Of a DNA stretch of 64,000 bases, positions 42,897-52,051 are shown piece by piece. The notes beneath the pieces are model-generated. The model was given only the letters and a program-made list of their open reading frames with translations. It was not told the origin of the DNA and made no database searches. Source of the stretch: an uncultured Latescibacterota bacterium (lineage in GTDB: Bacteria; Latescibacterota; UBA2968; UBA8231); the NCBI GenBank assembly GCA_958295495.1, contig OY282352.1, forward strand, positions 5,464,049 to 5,528,048, given 5' to 3'. The stretch's first letter is position 1. Each line of letters opens with the position of its first letter. The position numbers were made by a program, and so were the translations under genes.

Positions 42897-43577
42897 TCAG
42901 CTTTTGTTGATTAGGTGGCAGGAGCCGTCGTCTTGGCCGACGATCACGAGATGGGTCATTCCGAGGAAAAGTCCGTTTTCCACGACCCCGGGCAAGGCGT
43001 TGAGCCAGCACTCGGTGGCGCGGGCGTCGTCGATCCCCCCGGGAAAACGAGCGTCGATGACAAAGTTGCCGTTGTCGGTGACAAACGGGATGTCCGGTGC
43101 GCGCAAGCGCAAGGCTGGTTCGAGGCCCCGCTCTTTGAGGCGCCGGGCGATGAGGGGATGGGACCAAGGGACAACCTCGGCCGGCAGGGGAGCCTTGGTG
43201 CCGAGCCGCTCGACTAGCTTGGATGGATCGACGACAATGACTTGGCGCGTGGTGATGGAGGCGACGACTTTCTCGCGCAGGAGCGCGCCGCCGAGGCCCT
43301 TGATTAAGTCGAGGCTGGGATCGACCTCGTCGGCCCCGTCAATGGTCAAATCGGCGCTGGACACCTCGGCGAGCGTCGTCAGTTCAATGTCGAGGGAACA
43401 GGCCAAGGCGGCCGTGGCTTCCGAGGTGGGGATGGCCTTGACCGCCAGCCCGGCCGCGACGCGCTCGCCGAGGGCGCGGATGGTCCATTCGACGGTCGAG
43501 CCAGTGCCCAACCCCACGATCATACCGGCTTCAATGTACTCGGCGGCGCGGCGGCCGGCGGCTTCTTTCGGGGTCAT
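42897..43577 (-). CDS. rpiA: Ribose-5-phosphate isomerase A
   Basis: A 226-aa cytosolic enzyme that interconverts ribose-5-phosphate and ribulose-5-phosphate in the pentose phosphate pathway. All RpiA signatures are present: GLGTGSTV, TSEATAALA, DLTIDGADEVDP (catalytic Asp), KGLGGALLREK and VTDNGNFVIDA. The length is normal. It lies 8 bases upstream of the TRAP binding-protein gene on the same strand, and 12 bases downstream of a GNAT gene. Confidence 0.95.
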   Translation of the reverse strand: MTPKEAAGRRAAEYIEAGMIVGLGTGSTVEWTIRALGERVAAGLAVKAIPTSEATAALACSLDIELTTLAEVSSADLTIDGADEVDPSLDLIKGLGGALLREKVVASITTRQVIVVDPSKLVERLGTKAPLPAEVVPWSHPLIARRLKERGLEPALRLRAPDIPFVTDNGNFVIDARFPGGIDDARATECWLNALPGVVENGLFLGMTHLVIVGQDDGSCHLINKS

Positions 43578-43589
43578 GTCGTTACCAAT

Positions 43590-44057
43590 TCAGAGGCGCG
43601 TGCAATAGTGGATCTGGCGGGCGACTTCCTCAAAGCCGAGGCTGGGATACAAGTGTGCGCCGATGGGGTTTTGCGCCAGCGTTTCGATCTTGGCGCACTC
43701 CATACCAGCGGCGCGCAAGTGCGCTAGGCCGCGCTCTAGGAGCTGGCGGCCCATGCCCTCGCCTTGGCAATGCGGCAGGACGGCGATGTTGGGGATCCCG
43801 CCGATTTTGCTCTCGTGGTCAATGCGGGTGGTGATGTAGCCTACTACCTCGCCGTCTGCCTCCCACACAAAGACGCCGCTCGCCCGCTCGCCGGCCACAT
43901 CGTCGTCAATGTGGCGCAGCTTGCGAAATTGCCAGTCGCGGCCGCCGATTAGCCCAAAGCGCTGCTCAATGTTGTGGTCGATGGATACCCCGGGGAAGCA
44001 GACCGCCGTGATGCGCTTGAGCGCGGCCAAGTCCTCTGGGCGATAGGGGCGAATCAC
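43590..44057 (-). CDS. GNAT-family N-acetyltransferase
   Basis: A 155-aa protein with a complete GNAT fold: IRPYRPEDLAAL at the start, VWEADGEVVGYIT in the middle, IAVLPHCQGEGMGRQLLERGL (the acetyl-CoA Q-x-x-G-x-G/A loop) and AHLYPSLGFEEV at the end. RimI-like in length, but the substrate is unknown. Four bases separate it from the end of the upstream oxidoreductase gene, so it is likely in that transcript. Confidence 0.85.
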   Translation of the reverse strand: MIRPYRPEDLAALKRITAVCFPGVSIDHNIEQRFGLIGGRDWQFRKLRHIDDDVAGERASGVFVWEADGEVVGYITTRIDHESKIGGIPNIAVLPHCQGEGMGRQLLERGLAHLRAAGMECAKIETLAQNPIGAHLYPSLGFEEVARQIHYCTRL

Positions 44058-44061
44058 GAGG

Positions 44062-47000
44062 TTAGCTTACAGTGGATGCGGAGATCTGCAACAGCACTGG
44101 GTCCGGGGCGGCCTCGCGCCCGGCTAGCAGCTCGGCGGCCCGCTCCTTGGCCGCCTCCATCTTGGGCTGCCGGACGCCGCGGTAGCCGCGCACCTCCTCG
44201 GGCAGGGACAGGACTTGCACCCAAGTATCGTACTCGTCTGCGGAACGAGGGGAAAAGTCGGCGATCAGGCTTTCGTACCAAGCGGCGAAGTCGCGCTCTT
44301 CGCGATGCCACCACGAGGAGCAGAGCCGGCGGAGGAACTTCAGGCGGGCGATCAACTTCAGTGGTCTATCGCCTAGCTTGATATCCGGACGGAAGTCGCG
44401 GCCCAACAGGCGCAGATGTGGGCGGTTCAGGTGGCGGTAGCGGATGCGGTCGCCGCGGCTCGGGTCGATGTTGTAGCGGCGGTGGTCGCGGCGGTACTTC
44501 TCCGCGCAGGTGAGCAGATGGGCCACGTAGATCTCGTCCTTGATGGCGAGGACCTTGGCGAGCTGGTAGATGACCGCGCGGGTGGCCGCGAAATTGCGCT
44601 TGGGCCCGTCTTTGGCCTGCACGGCGAGCACTTGGTGGATGTAGCGGTCGGCGTACGCGAGGTTTTCGTACTGGATCAGGTCGTACACCCGCAGGGCGAA
44701 GTGCCGTCGTGCGGTGGCGATGGGCGTCTCGCGGATGCGGTGGCGGTAGGCCTCGGCGACGCGCTTGCCCCGCGTCCGGGCCAGCAGCGCGGTTTTGTCG
44801 GCGACGAGCTCGGCGTAGCTAAGTGGTTTTTCCTCGAGTGGAAAATGGTTCGGATCGAGTGCGAGGTACCGCCCCATGTTAAAGGCTTTTAGGTTCGTCT
44901 CTAGGTCGCGGCGCACGGCCCGGCCGATGGCCCAGAGCAAAGTGTCTAGCTCTAGGGAGAGCAGCCCGCGCTGGAAGGCCACGCCGAGCATCATGATGTT
45001 GGCGTAGAGTTTGTTGCCCAAGTAGTGCTCGCAGATGCGGAAGAGATCCGCGCCAAAGTACGCGTCTTGGCAGGTGTGTTGGCGGATTAGGTCGGCTTGG
45101 GCTTCAGCCGAGAAGTCCTCTTGGCCGATGAGGGTGTCGATCGTGGGGGTCTTGGCGGTGTTGACGATGGCTGCGGTGCGCTCCGGGTGGGCAATGCGGT
45201 AGCGGCCTTGGGGTTCGAGGCCTCGCGCCGCTTCGAGTACGTCGAGCCCGAGGAGCAAGTCGGCCTTGCCGCAGGGAATCAGCGGGGAGACCGGAGTTCC
45301 CTTGGGCGCGTAGCTCAAATGCGAATAGACCGAGCCGTTGCGGATGGCCAGCCCCTTCTTGTTGGTCAGCCGCACCTCGTAGCCCTGCCGCACCCCGGCT
45401 TGGGCCAGCACCGAGGCCACCACGTTGACACCCATGCCACCGACCCCGGCTATGTAGGTGTACCAGATGTCGGAGAGGGGACGGTGTGCGGGCGCGGGCA
45501 ACTGGCCGACGTCAATGGGAGGGGTCGAGACGGTGGGGGGAGCTTGGCGATGGACCGTGACCTCCTCAAAGGAGGGACAGGTCTTGTCGGCATCGCCAAC
45601 TTCGACCCGGGTGCAGGCACCATCGGCAACGCAGGCGGAAGGGTCGATGGCGATCTTGGGACCGTACTCGGTGGCGGCCGCGACCGTCAGGCCGCTGCAT
45701 CCGGTAGCTCGGGTGCATTCGAGGCAGTACTCGCAGACGTCTTCGCTGATGTTGATGTGCTTTTCGACCGGCAGGAAGCCCTGCTCTTTGGCGATCGCGC
45801 TCTGGTGCGCCCGCTCGCGGCGGTGGTAGGTGATGCCGCATTCCTTGTCGGCGATGATGATCTTGACCCCGTCGCGGAGCAAGGTTTTGCGGACGAGGGC
45901 GTCGTAGTCTTGGCGTTGGGATGGGTCCATGCGGGCGATAAAGGTCGGGGAGTCGCCGGCTAGGCCGGCGACGGTCTTTTCAATGTCTTGGGCAAAGGTC
46001 GGTTTGCCCAAGACATCGACATCCACGCCCGGGGTGGGCTGGTGCCCGGTCATGGCGGTGGTCTTGTTGTCGAGGATGACGTAGGTGATGTCCTGGCCGT
46101 TTTTGATGGAGTCGGATATGGCGATCATGCCGGTGTGGAAGAAGGTCGAATCCCCCATGAAGACGAGCTGTTTGTTGTCGATAAAGGGGTCGATGCCCGC
46201 GCCGGTGCCGCCGCCCAAGCCCATGCCGGAAAGATTGTGCATCAGCTCGGAAAACGGCGCGTATTTGAGCATGGAATAGCAGCCGATGTCGCCGTGGAAG
46301 ACCAAATCTACGGGGTCTTGGCCCGCCGGCGGCGCAGCCAAGTCGGCCGCGGCTTTTTTGAGTACGCTAGCTGAGTCGCGGTGCGGGCACCCCGGGCAGA
46401 AGGAGGGCGCGCGCGGCGGAACGGCCGTGGTCGCGGGCACGGGAGCCAAGGTGTCGAGTTCGGCCCGTAGTTTCTCGCGGTCGATGGGTAGCTCGGCGTC
46501 TAGCGCGGCGAAGAGGCGGGATAGGGCTTGGACGATGAGCGAGGGGTGCAGGCCCTGGACATCGGGAAAGCCCGGGGCATTGCCCGGAAAGCGCTTGCCC
46601 CACAGTGCGGGGCTGAGGTCTTTTTGCCGCGCCAACTCGGCGGCGATTTGCGGCTCGATAAAGGGCCGCTTTTCCTCGACCACGCAGAAAGTCTGGGCAC
46701 AATCGGCAAAGCGCGCGATCACGTGGGGATCGACCGGGTAGGTAATGCCCAGCTTGAGAATGGGGAAATGCCCGGTCAGCCCGAGGATGTGCAGGGCATG
46801 TTCGAGATAGCTATAAGCTAAGCCGGAGGTAATAAAGCCCAGCGGCTTGGGGGCCGCGTGCGGAGGATAGAGGATTTGGTTGATGCCCGCCTCCCGCGCT
46901 AGCTGCCACAGGCGGGGGTAGCGCTGGTGTACTACTTCGCGCTCTTTGTGCGCCGTGGCCGGCGGGATGATGACGCGGTCGTCAGAGCAAATGGTGCTGG

Positions 47001-47616
47001 TATTGAGCGTGATGCGCTGCTTGCGATTGAGGGCGGCAAAGCGGTTGGGATAGACGGTGACGCTGCCGCCGCCGTCGGCTTGGTTGGAGGTGACCAGATA
47101 GGTCAGATAGAGACGCGAGCGCCGCGACAGTTCAAAGCCTTGCCCGACCCAGTCTTTGATCTCCTGAAAGGTCGCGGGTTCGAGGACGGGCATGTAGAGA
47201 TGCTGGGACAGAAAGCGCGAGTCTGCTGGTACTTGGGTTCCCTCGGACCAGGTGTCGTCGCCCACCGCGACTAGGGCACCCCCGTTGGGCGCAGCACCAA
47301 CCATGTTGCCGAGGGCCAACCCGTCAGCCGCCACGTGCAGGCCGACGCTCTTCATCACGGCCAAGGCGCGGATGCCCTCCATCTGCGAGCCGTTGAGGCG
47401 GGCCGCGGCGAGGGCCTCGTTGTTGGCGATCTGCGCGACGATGCCGCGTTCGTTAAAGAGGTCCTTGTTGTTTTCGAGGGTTTCAAAAAGCTCGGCCAAG
47501 GGCGAGCCGGGGTACCCGGTAATGGCGCCGACTTGGCTTTCTAAGGCACCTTTAACGATCAGCTCGTTGCCGGTGTAAATGCCCGTGCCTTGTTCGAGTA
47601 AGAAGCGGGGATCCAT
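44062..47616 (-). CDS. Fused indolepyruvate ferredoxin oxidoreductase (alpha, beta and DUF6537 parts in one chain)
   Basis: An 1184-aa enzyme that would decarboxylate aryl-2-oxoacids to aryl-acyl-CoA with ferredoxin. The N-terminal pyrimidine-binding part starts with GNELIVKGALE and ITGYPGSPLAE. CPGCPHRDSA is near residue 407, and the thiamine-diphosphate site (GDSTFFHTG ... ILDNKTTAM) is near 487-515. A four-Cys cluster motif C-E-Y-C-L-E-C is near 624. The gamma-type Rossmann part starts about 722 (GVGGMGVNVVASVLAQAG), and a long C-terminal region (about 950-1184) matches the DUF6537-like tail seen in aerobic fused enzymes. Two-subunit versions (IorA, IorB) are usual in anaerobes. Confidence 0.9.
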   Translation of the reverse strand: MDPRFLLEQGTGIYTGNELIVKGALESQVGAITGYPGSPLAELFETLENNKDLFNERGIVAQIANNEALAAARLNGSQMEGIRALAVMKSVGLHVAADGLALGNMVGAAPNGGALVAVGDDTWSEGTQVPADSRFLSQHLYMPVLEPATFQEIKDWVGQGFELSRRSRLYLTYLVTSNQADGGGSVTVYPNRFAALNRKQRITLNTSTICSDDRVIIPPATAHKEREVVHQRYPRLWQLAREAGINQILYPPHAAPKPLGFITSGLAYSYLEHALHILGLTGHFPILKLGITYPVDPHVIARFADCAQTFCVVEEKRPFIEPQIAAELARQKDLSPALWGKRFPGNAPGFPDVQGLHPSLIVQALSRLFAALDAELPIDREKLRAELDTLAPVPATTAVPPRAPSFCPGCPHRDSASVLKKAAADLAAPPAGQDPVDLVFHGDIGCYSMLKYAPFSELMHNLSGMGLGGGTGAGIDPFIDNKQLVFMGDSTFFHTGMIAISDSIKNGQDITYVILDNKTTAMTGHQPTPGVDVDVLGKPTFAQDIEKTVAGLAGDSPTFIARMDPSQRQDYDALVRKTLLRDGVKIIIADKECGITYHRRERAHQSAIAKEQGFLPVEKHINISEDVCEYCLECTRATGCSGLTVAAATEYGPKIAIDPSACVADGACTRVEVGDADKTCPSFEEVTVHRQAPPTVSTPPIDVGQLPAPAHRPLSDIWYTYIAGVGGMGVNVVASVLAQAGVRQGYEVRLTNKKGLAIRNGSVYSHLSYAPKGTPVSPLIPCGKADLLLGLDVLEAARGLEPQGRYRIAHPERTAAIVNTAKTPTIDTLIGQEDFSAEAQADLIRQHTCQDAYFGADLFRICEHYLGNKLYANIMMLGVAFQRGLLSLELDTLLWAIGRAVRRDLETNLKAFNMGRYLALDPNHFPLEEKPLSYAELVADKTALLARTRGKRVAEAYRHRIRETPIATARRHFALRVYDLIQYENLAYADRYIHQVLAVQAKDGPKRNFAATRAVIYQLAKVLAIKDEIYVAHLLTCAEKYRRDHRRYNIDPSRGDRIRYRHLNRPHLRLLGRDFRPDIKLGDRPLKLIARLKFLRRLCSSWWHREERDFAAWYESLIADFSPRSADEYDTWVQVLSLPEEVRGYRGVRQPKMEAAKERAAELLAGREAAPDPVLLQISASTVS

Positions 47617-47715
47617 GGGCCTATCTGAGGAGATTGGGGAATAAATGCAAACATAGTACGAGGTCTGAGGCGGTTGTCAAGTCGGCTCGCTTTTACCGGA
47701 CCGGCGACCTCACGC

Positions 47716-48246
47716 TTAGGCATCGAGCCAATAGCGCTGGTATTCTTCTAGGAAGGTAAGGGTCTGTAGATCGGTCATGCGGTCTGGAAAAAGTACGCCG
47801 TCGAGATGGTCGATTTCGTGCTGGAGGACGCGGGCGAAAAGCCCCTCGGCTTCCAGTGCCATCGCTCGACCCTCGCGGTCGTAGCCCCGGACCGCGACGG
47901 CTGTCGAGCGCGGGACGACGCCGCGCAGTTGGGGGATGCTCAAGCAGCCTTCCCAGCCGTCTAGACGCTCCGGCGACAGGGTGGTAAACTGCGGATTGAA
48001 GAGTGCGGTCAGCGGGATGGCGGCCTCGTCTTGGGGGTCGGCTTCGGGGTCGCCGAGGACGATCAGCCGCAAGGGTTCAAAGACTTGCGGCGCGGCCAAG
48101 CCAATGCCCTCGTAGTCAATCATGGTCTCGATCATGTCTTCGACTAAGCGCTGCATCTGGGGACTTTGCATCTGGGCAGGGGGAATCTCTGCGGCGCGTT
48201 GGCGCAGCACTGGATGCCCCATCTGCGACACCTTGCGAATGGCCAT
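47716..48246 (-). CDS. def: Peptide deformylase
   Basis: A 176-aa metalloenzyme that removes the formyl group from nascent N-termini. All three motifs are present: GIGLAAPQ at 47-54, EGCLS at 99-103 and HEIDH at 142-146, giving the Cys and two His metal ligands and the catalytic Glu. Length and order are standard. It lies 4 bases downstream of the FGE-like gene on the same strand. Confidence 0.96.
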   Translation of the reverse strand: MAIRKVSQMGHPVLRQRAAEIPPAQMQSPQMQRLVEDMIETMIDYEGIGLAAPQVFEPLRLIVLGDPEADPQDEAAIPLTALFNPQFTTLSPERLDGWEGCLSIPQLRGVVPRSTAVAVRGYDREGRAMALEAEGLFARVLQHEIDHLDGVLFPDRMTDLQTLTFLEEYQRYWLDA

Positions 48247-48250
48247 GGCG

Positions 48251-48838
48251 TTACGGTGCTTGGGAGGGAGCCGCCGAGCGACAGCAGCGGAACCCCACTA
48301 AATCGAGGTGGTACTCGGAGTCGAGGAATCGCCCGTAGCGGGCGTCGGCCCGGGCTAGGTTGACGCTGTGGAAAAAGGAGCCGCCGCGCACGACCCGCCA
48401 GCGGTCGGAGTGCGAATACCAGGACGCGGTCCACTCCCAGGCATTGCCGATCATGTCATAGACCCCGTAGGCGTTGGTGCAGCGCTCGTGTGCGCCGCTG
48501 GGCTCTAGACCCGGCCCGCGCTGCCAGACCCCATTGACGGCAAAGCGCGTATTGCAGCGCCTCGGTTCAAATTCTGGGCCATAGGAGTACGCAAAGTTCT
48601 GCGGCCCGGTACAGGCTTTCTGCCATTCCTGTTCGGTACACAGCCGCTTGCCTTGGGCTGTGCAGAGCGATTCCGCTTCGCCCCAAGTGACGTCGACTTT
48701 GGGGAGAGTGCCTCGCTGGTTGGGGTACTCGTACCTGTCGATGTAGAAGTCCGGGCCGATCCATACCATGCCTTCCACATCGGCTGCGGCCAGCGCCGGC
48801 AGGGCGAGCAAAAGGCCGAGGGCTAAGAGCTTATTCAT
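48251..48838 (-). CDS. Exported formylglycine-generating-enzyme-like (SUMF1-fold) protein
   Basis: A 195-aa protein with a signal peptide (LLALGLLLALPALAAA). The mature part shows the compact FGE/SUMF1 fold: VWIGPDFYIDRYEYPN, KRLCTEQEWQKAC, NAYGVYDMIGNAWEWTASWY, VVRGGSFF and a DLVGFRCCRS end. The general fold is clear, but I do not see the active-site Cys pair of true sulfatase-activating enzymes, so a binding or unknown oxidative role is likely. It sits 6 bases downstream of a CBM9-like gene, and both are exported. Confidence 0.8.
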   Translation of the reverse strand: MNKLLALGLLLALPALAAADVEGMVWIGPDFYIDRYEYPNQRGTLPKVDVTWGEAESLCTAQGKRLCTEQEWQKACTGPQNFAYSYGPEFEPRRCNTRFAVNGVWQRGPGLEPSGAHERCTNAYGVYDMIGNAWEWTASWYSHSDRWRVVRGGSFFHSVNLARADARYGRFLDSEYHLDLVGFRCCRSAAPSQAP

Positions 48839-48844
48839 GGCTAC

Positions 48845-49639
48845 TCATTCTGCAAATTGCACCGCGCCAAAGCGGTCGGGGTGGTGAAAGCCGCGCTGGT
48901 AGGTCTCGCTCCAGGCCGTGTACTCGGTCTGCTCGTGGTAATGCTGCTGGAGCGCGTCTGCATCTTGGAGGTCGTTTAGGCGGCTTTTTAGATTGCGCCC
49001 GCCCTTGCGTTCGATGCGGTAGAGGTTGAGTCGCCAGACATCGCCTGCTGTCGGGCGCGCACCGCCTGTGACGCTATCGGCTATCGCGGCCCAAGGAATG
49101 GCGATTTCCGCGGTCCAGCCCCAGTCGAGCGCGAGCGAGTCGTTCACGCTGCCGTGGGCTTGGACGGCTGTTTTAAGCCCGGCGATATCCCAGTCTTTGG
49201 ACGAGTGCCACTCGGGCGACACCGAGTAGATCAGCAAATCGACGACTACATTGCGCGGGTTGACCTCCAGCTCTAGGTAGCGTTTGCCGTCGCCGTCGGG
49301 GTCGATAAAGATCTCCACGACTTCCTCTTCCCATAGCGGATCGTCTTCCCCTTCGTAAATGGCCCAGATGTCCGCATCTTGACAGACGAAGGCAAAGTAA
49401 AAGTAGAAGCTATCCCACAGCATCTTCGCCCGCGTGGGATAGAGCACCTCGTCGTAATCGTTGAGGATGCGCTCGAAGCGGTTGATTTGATGCGCCCTTT
49501 CCCACGAGAATTCGTCCAATTTGCCATCGACGACGACCGGTTCGAGGGCGCGTTGAACTGCGTATTGTGCCGGCCGGCCGGCTTGAGCGTACGTGGCAAG
49601 TGGGAGGATGGCGAGCACGAGGATCGTCGAGAAGTGCAT
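48845..49639 (-). CDS. Secreted CBM9-like protein
   Basis: A 264-aa protein with a signal peptide (MHFSTILVLAILPLATYA) and AGGAGA upstream of ATG 49639. The domain matches family-9 carbohydrate-binding modules: VVVDGKLDEFSWERA, YFYFAFVCQDADIWA, VVEIFIDPDGDGKRYLELEVNPRN, WTAEIAIPWAAI and GDVWRLNLYRIER. It is more canonical than the protein at 7071-7955. It probably binds glycans at the cell surface; substrate unknown. It leads the operon with the FGE-like protein and deformylase. Confidence 0.85.
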   Translation of the reverse strand: MHFSTILVLAILPLATYAQAGRPAQYAVQRALEPVVVDGKLDEFSWERAHQINRFERILNDYDEVLYPTRAKMLWDSFYFYFAFVCQDADIWAIYEGEDDPLWEEEVVEIFIDPDGDGKRYLELEVNPRNVVVDLLIYSVSPEWHSSKDWDIAGLKTAVQAHGSVNDSLALDWGWTAEIAIPWAAIADSVTGGARPTAGDVWRLNLYRIERKGGRNLKSRLNDLQDADALQQHYHEQTEYTAWSETYQRGFHHPDRFGAVQFAE

Positions 49640-49702
49640 AATATATTCTCCTTATTTTAGCGGGCTGAATATACAAAAATCGCGCTGGCTTACCAAAATG
49701 CG

Positions 49703-49735
49703 AAAGGGGCGATGCCAAACTGGCACCACCCCTTT
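49703..49735. terminator. Hairpin downstream of glnA
   Basis: AAAGGGG and TGCCA pair with TGGCA and CCCCTTT around a symmetric 3-base internal bulge and an AAC loop. It follows the glutamine synthetase stop (reading the - strand) by 24 bases. There is no strong T-run. Confidence 0.55.
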
Positions 49736-49759
49736 GCGTCGTTTGTAGTTGGTCGTTGT

Positions 49760-51211
49760 TTACACGTCGTAGTAGAGTGCGAACTCATAGGGATGGGGAC
49801 GCAAGCGGATGGCATCGACCTCTTCGGTGCGCTTGTAGTCGATCCAAGCGTCGATCAGGTCGTCGGAGAAGACATCGCCCTGCAGCAGAAAGTCCCGATC
49901 CTGCTCCAAGTGATCCAACGACGCCTCCAACGATGCAGCCGTCTGCGGCACCCCGGCGCGCTCTTCCGCCGACAGGTCATACAGATTCTTGTCCAGCGGT
50001 GCCCCCGGATCCATCTGCTGCTCAATCCCGTCCAACCCCGCCATCAGCATCGCCGACAGCGCCAAGTAGATGTTGCACGACGGGTCTGGACAGCGAAACT
50101 CCACCCGCTTGCTCTTGGGACTAGGCGAATACATCGGAATGCGCACCGACGCACTGCGGTTGCGCTGCGAATACGCCAAGTTGACCGGTGCTTCGTAGCC
50201 CGGCACCAGCCGCTTGTAGGAGTTGGTCGTCGGATTGGTAAACGCCAACAGCGCGGGTGCGTGGTGCAACAGCCCGCCGATGTAGTGCAGCGCCATCGAG
50301 CTCAAGCCGGCGTAGCCGCTGCCGGCAAACAGGGGTTGGTCGCCCTGCCACAGGCTCTGGTGGGTGTGCATGCCCGTGCCGTTGTCCTCAAACAGGGGCT
50401 TGGGCATGAAGGTGGCCGTCTTGCCGTGCTGACGCGCCACATTCTTGACAATGTATTTATACAGCATCATCCGGTCGGCGCAGATCAACAGCGGACAAAA
50501 GCGGATGTCGATTTCGCCTTGGCCGGCGGTGCCCACCTCGTGGTGGTGAATCTCCACGTCGATGCCGCAGTCGATCATCGTCTGCACCATCTGGGTGCGG
50601 AGGTCGTGCTGGGAGTCGGTGGGCGGTACGGGGAAGTAGCCGCCCTTGTAGTCGGGCTTGTAGCCGAGGTTGGGTCCTTCGTCGGCGCCGCTGTTCCAGC
50701 GGCCTTCGACCGAGTCAATCGCATAAGAGGCTTGATGGGCTTGCTGGTCGAACTGGATGTCGTCGAAGACGAAAAACTCCGCTTCCGGTCCGAAGAAGGC
50801 CGTGTCGGCTAGCTGGGTGCGCAGCAGGTAGGCTTCGGCGCGCCGGGCGACGCCGCGAGGGTCGCGGGCATAGGGCTGACGGGTGATGGGGTCTTCAATT
50901 GAGCAGATCAGCGACAGGGTGGGCACCCCCGTGAAGGGGTCCATCATCGCGGTGGTCGGATCGGGCCGCACGAGCATGTCGGATTCGTTGATTTCCTGCC
51001 ATCCGCGAATGGAGGAGCCATCAAAGCCGAGGCCGTCGTCGAACAGGTCGGGTTCGAGGGCGGCGGCGGGCATGGTGAAGTGCTGCCAGGTGCCGGGCAG
51101 ATCGACGAACTTGAAATCGACCATCTGCGCGTGCTGCTCGCGTGCTAAGGCCAGCGCAGCCTCGACCGCGCTGAGCCCAGAGGACTTGGCTTTGGCTTTA
51201 GCTTTGGCCAT
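49760..51211 (-). CDS. glnA: Type I glutamine synthetase
   Basis: A 483-aa enzyme that makes glutamine from glutamate, ammonia and ATP. The signatures are FDGSSIRGW near the start, FFGPEAEFFVFD, GEIDIRFCPLL, the adenyl-binding KPLFEDNGTGMHTHQSLW, and NPTTNSYKRLVPGYEAPV. Near residue 411 DKNLYDLSAEE keeps the Tyr that is adenylylated in enteric enzymes, so adenylyltransferase control is likely. It is the last gene of the nitrogen cluster (amtB, glnK, outer-membrane protein, glnA) on the - strand. A 13-bp hairpin (51246-51277) precedes it, so it may have its own promoter. Confidence 0.96.
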   Translation of the reverse strand: MAKAKAKAKSSGLSAVEAALALAREQHAQMVDFKFVDLPGTWQHFTMPAAALEPDLFDDGLGFDGSSIRGWQEINESDMLVRPDPTTAMMDPFTGVPTLSLICSIEDPITRQPYARDPRGVARRAEAYLLRTQLADTAFFGPEAEFFVFDDIQFDQQAHQASYAIDSVEGRWNSGADEGPNLGYKPDYKGGYFPVPPTDSQHDLRTQMVQTMIDCGIDVEIHHHEVGTAGQGEIDIRFCPLLICADRMMLYKYIVKNVARQHGKTATFMPKPLFEDNGTGMHTHQSLWQGDQPLFAGSGYAGLSSMALHYIGGLLHHAPALLAFTNPTTNSYKRLVPGYEAPVNLAYSQRNRSASVRIPMYSPSPKSKRVEFRCPDPSCNIYLALSAMLMAGLDGIEQQMDPGAPLDKNLYDLSAEERAGVPQTAASLEASLDHLEQDRDFLLQGDVFSDDLIDAWIDYKRTEEVDAIRLRPHPYEFALYYDV

Positions 51212-51245
51212 GAGTATTCCTTTCGCAAAGTGGTTGAGATGGGGT

Positions 51246-51277
51246 CAGGGGGCGCGCTCCCCGCAGCGCGCCCCCTG
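51246..51277. terminator. Strong 13-bp hairpin between the outer-membrane protein gene and glnA
   Basis: CAGGGGGCGCGCT and AGCGCGCCCCCTG pair perfectly around a CCCCGC loop. It lies 29 bases after the outer-membrane protein stop and 35 bases before the glnA start. No T-run follows on either strand, so it may attenuate or process the transcript more than terminate it. Confidence 0.6.
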
Positions 51278-51306
51278 CATTGGTTGCGCGGGATGCCGAC
51301 TAGGCT

Positions 51307-51954
51307 TTAGAAGCTCCTGCCAAAGACGAGGAAGGTGCTTTCTTTGTCTGGGTTGAGGATGTAAGAGGCGAAGTAATCGCCCTTGCTCATGTTGAGGCCG
51401 ACGCTGACCAAGGCCGGGTCAGTATCTGTGGTGTAAACCCCGTTGCCGAGACCGGCGGTGACGCTGACGGCGGTCTCTTCCACCTCGCCCAAGTCGAGGC
51501 TCGCTTCCACCCAGAACGAATCGTCGGCGTCGCCGGAGAAGTTATAGGCGACCATGGCACTCAAGGGCATGTCGTCGAGGGCGAGGGACGCGCTGATTTC
51601 GAGGATGTGTACTGCGTCGTCGTCGCTGTAGCTGAAGAATGCGTCGTCTTCGGTCAGGCCCGGGAAGTAATAGTCGGTCAGGGTGATGCCGATGGGGCCG
51701 GTAGAGAAGCTGGCGTAGAGGTCGTTCTCGTTGGCACCGCCGCCGGTGATGGCCCACGACGACCACGCGCCGACTTCGATGTTGCCATAGCTGATGGACA
51801 TGCCCGGCTGTACGCTGACGGCGTTGCCAAAGTCCGTGCCGCGCCACACGTAGCGGTTGACTACGTCGGCGCCAAAGCCAACCCCAGCATCGGCCGGGAC
51901 GGCGGCCAAGGTCAGCGCGAAGAGAAGGGGTGCGGTAAAAAGCAAGCGGTTCAT
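51307..51954 (-). CDS. Outer-membrane beta-barrel protein, Gcw_chp/TIGR02001-like
   Basis: A 215-aa exported protein. ATG 51954 is chosen because AAGGAGA lies about 7 bases upstream and the codon opens a signal peptide (MNRLLFTAPLLFALTLAAVPADA). The mature start VGFGADVVNRYVWRGTDFG is the hallmark of the Gcw_chp family, and alternating beta-strand sequence ends in a Phe (LVFGRSF), the outer-membrane barrel signature. Proteins like this often sit beside amt/glnK genes and may act as ammonium or small-solute channels, but that is only an association. It lies between glnK and glnA. Confidence 0.75.
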   Translation of the reverse strand: MNRLLFTAPLLFALTLAAVPADAGVGFGADVVNRYVWRGTDFGNAVSVQPGMSISYGNIEVGAWSSWAITGGGANENDLYASFSTGPIGITLTDYYFPGLTEDDAFFSYSDDDAVHILEISASLALDDMPLSAMVAYNFSGDADDSFWVEASLDLGEVEETAVSVTAGLGNGVYTTDTDPALVSVGLNMSKGDYFASYILNPDKESTFLVFGRSF

Positions 51955-52012
51955 CAATTTCTCCTTAAGTGGATTGAGGTGTACTGCGTCGAGTGATGGT
52001 AAGATAAGAGAT

Positions 52013-52045
52013 GGGGCCAGAGCGACCAAAGGCCGCGCCGGCCCC
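52013..52045. terminator. Hairpin after glnK
   Basis: GGGGCC (52013-52018) and GGCCCC (52040-52045) form a 6-bp all-GC stem 7 bases beyond the glnK stop on the - strand. The loop is long and partly structured, so it is a weak candidate. Confidence 0.35.
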
Positions 52046-52051
52046 TCGCTA

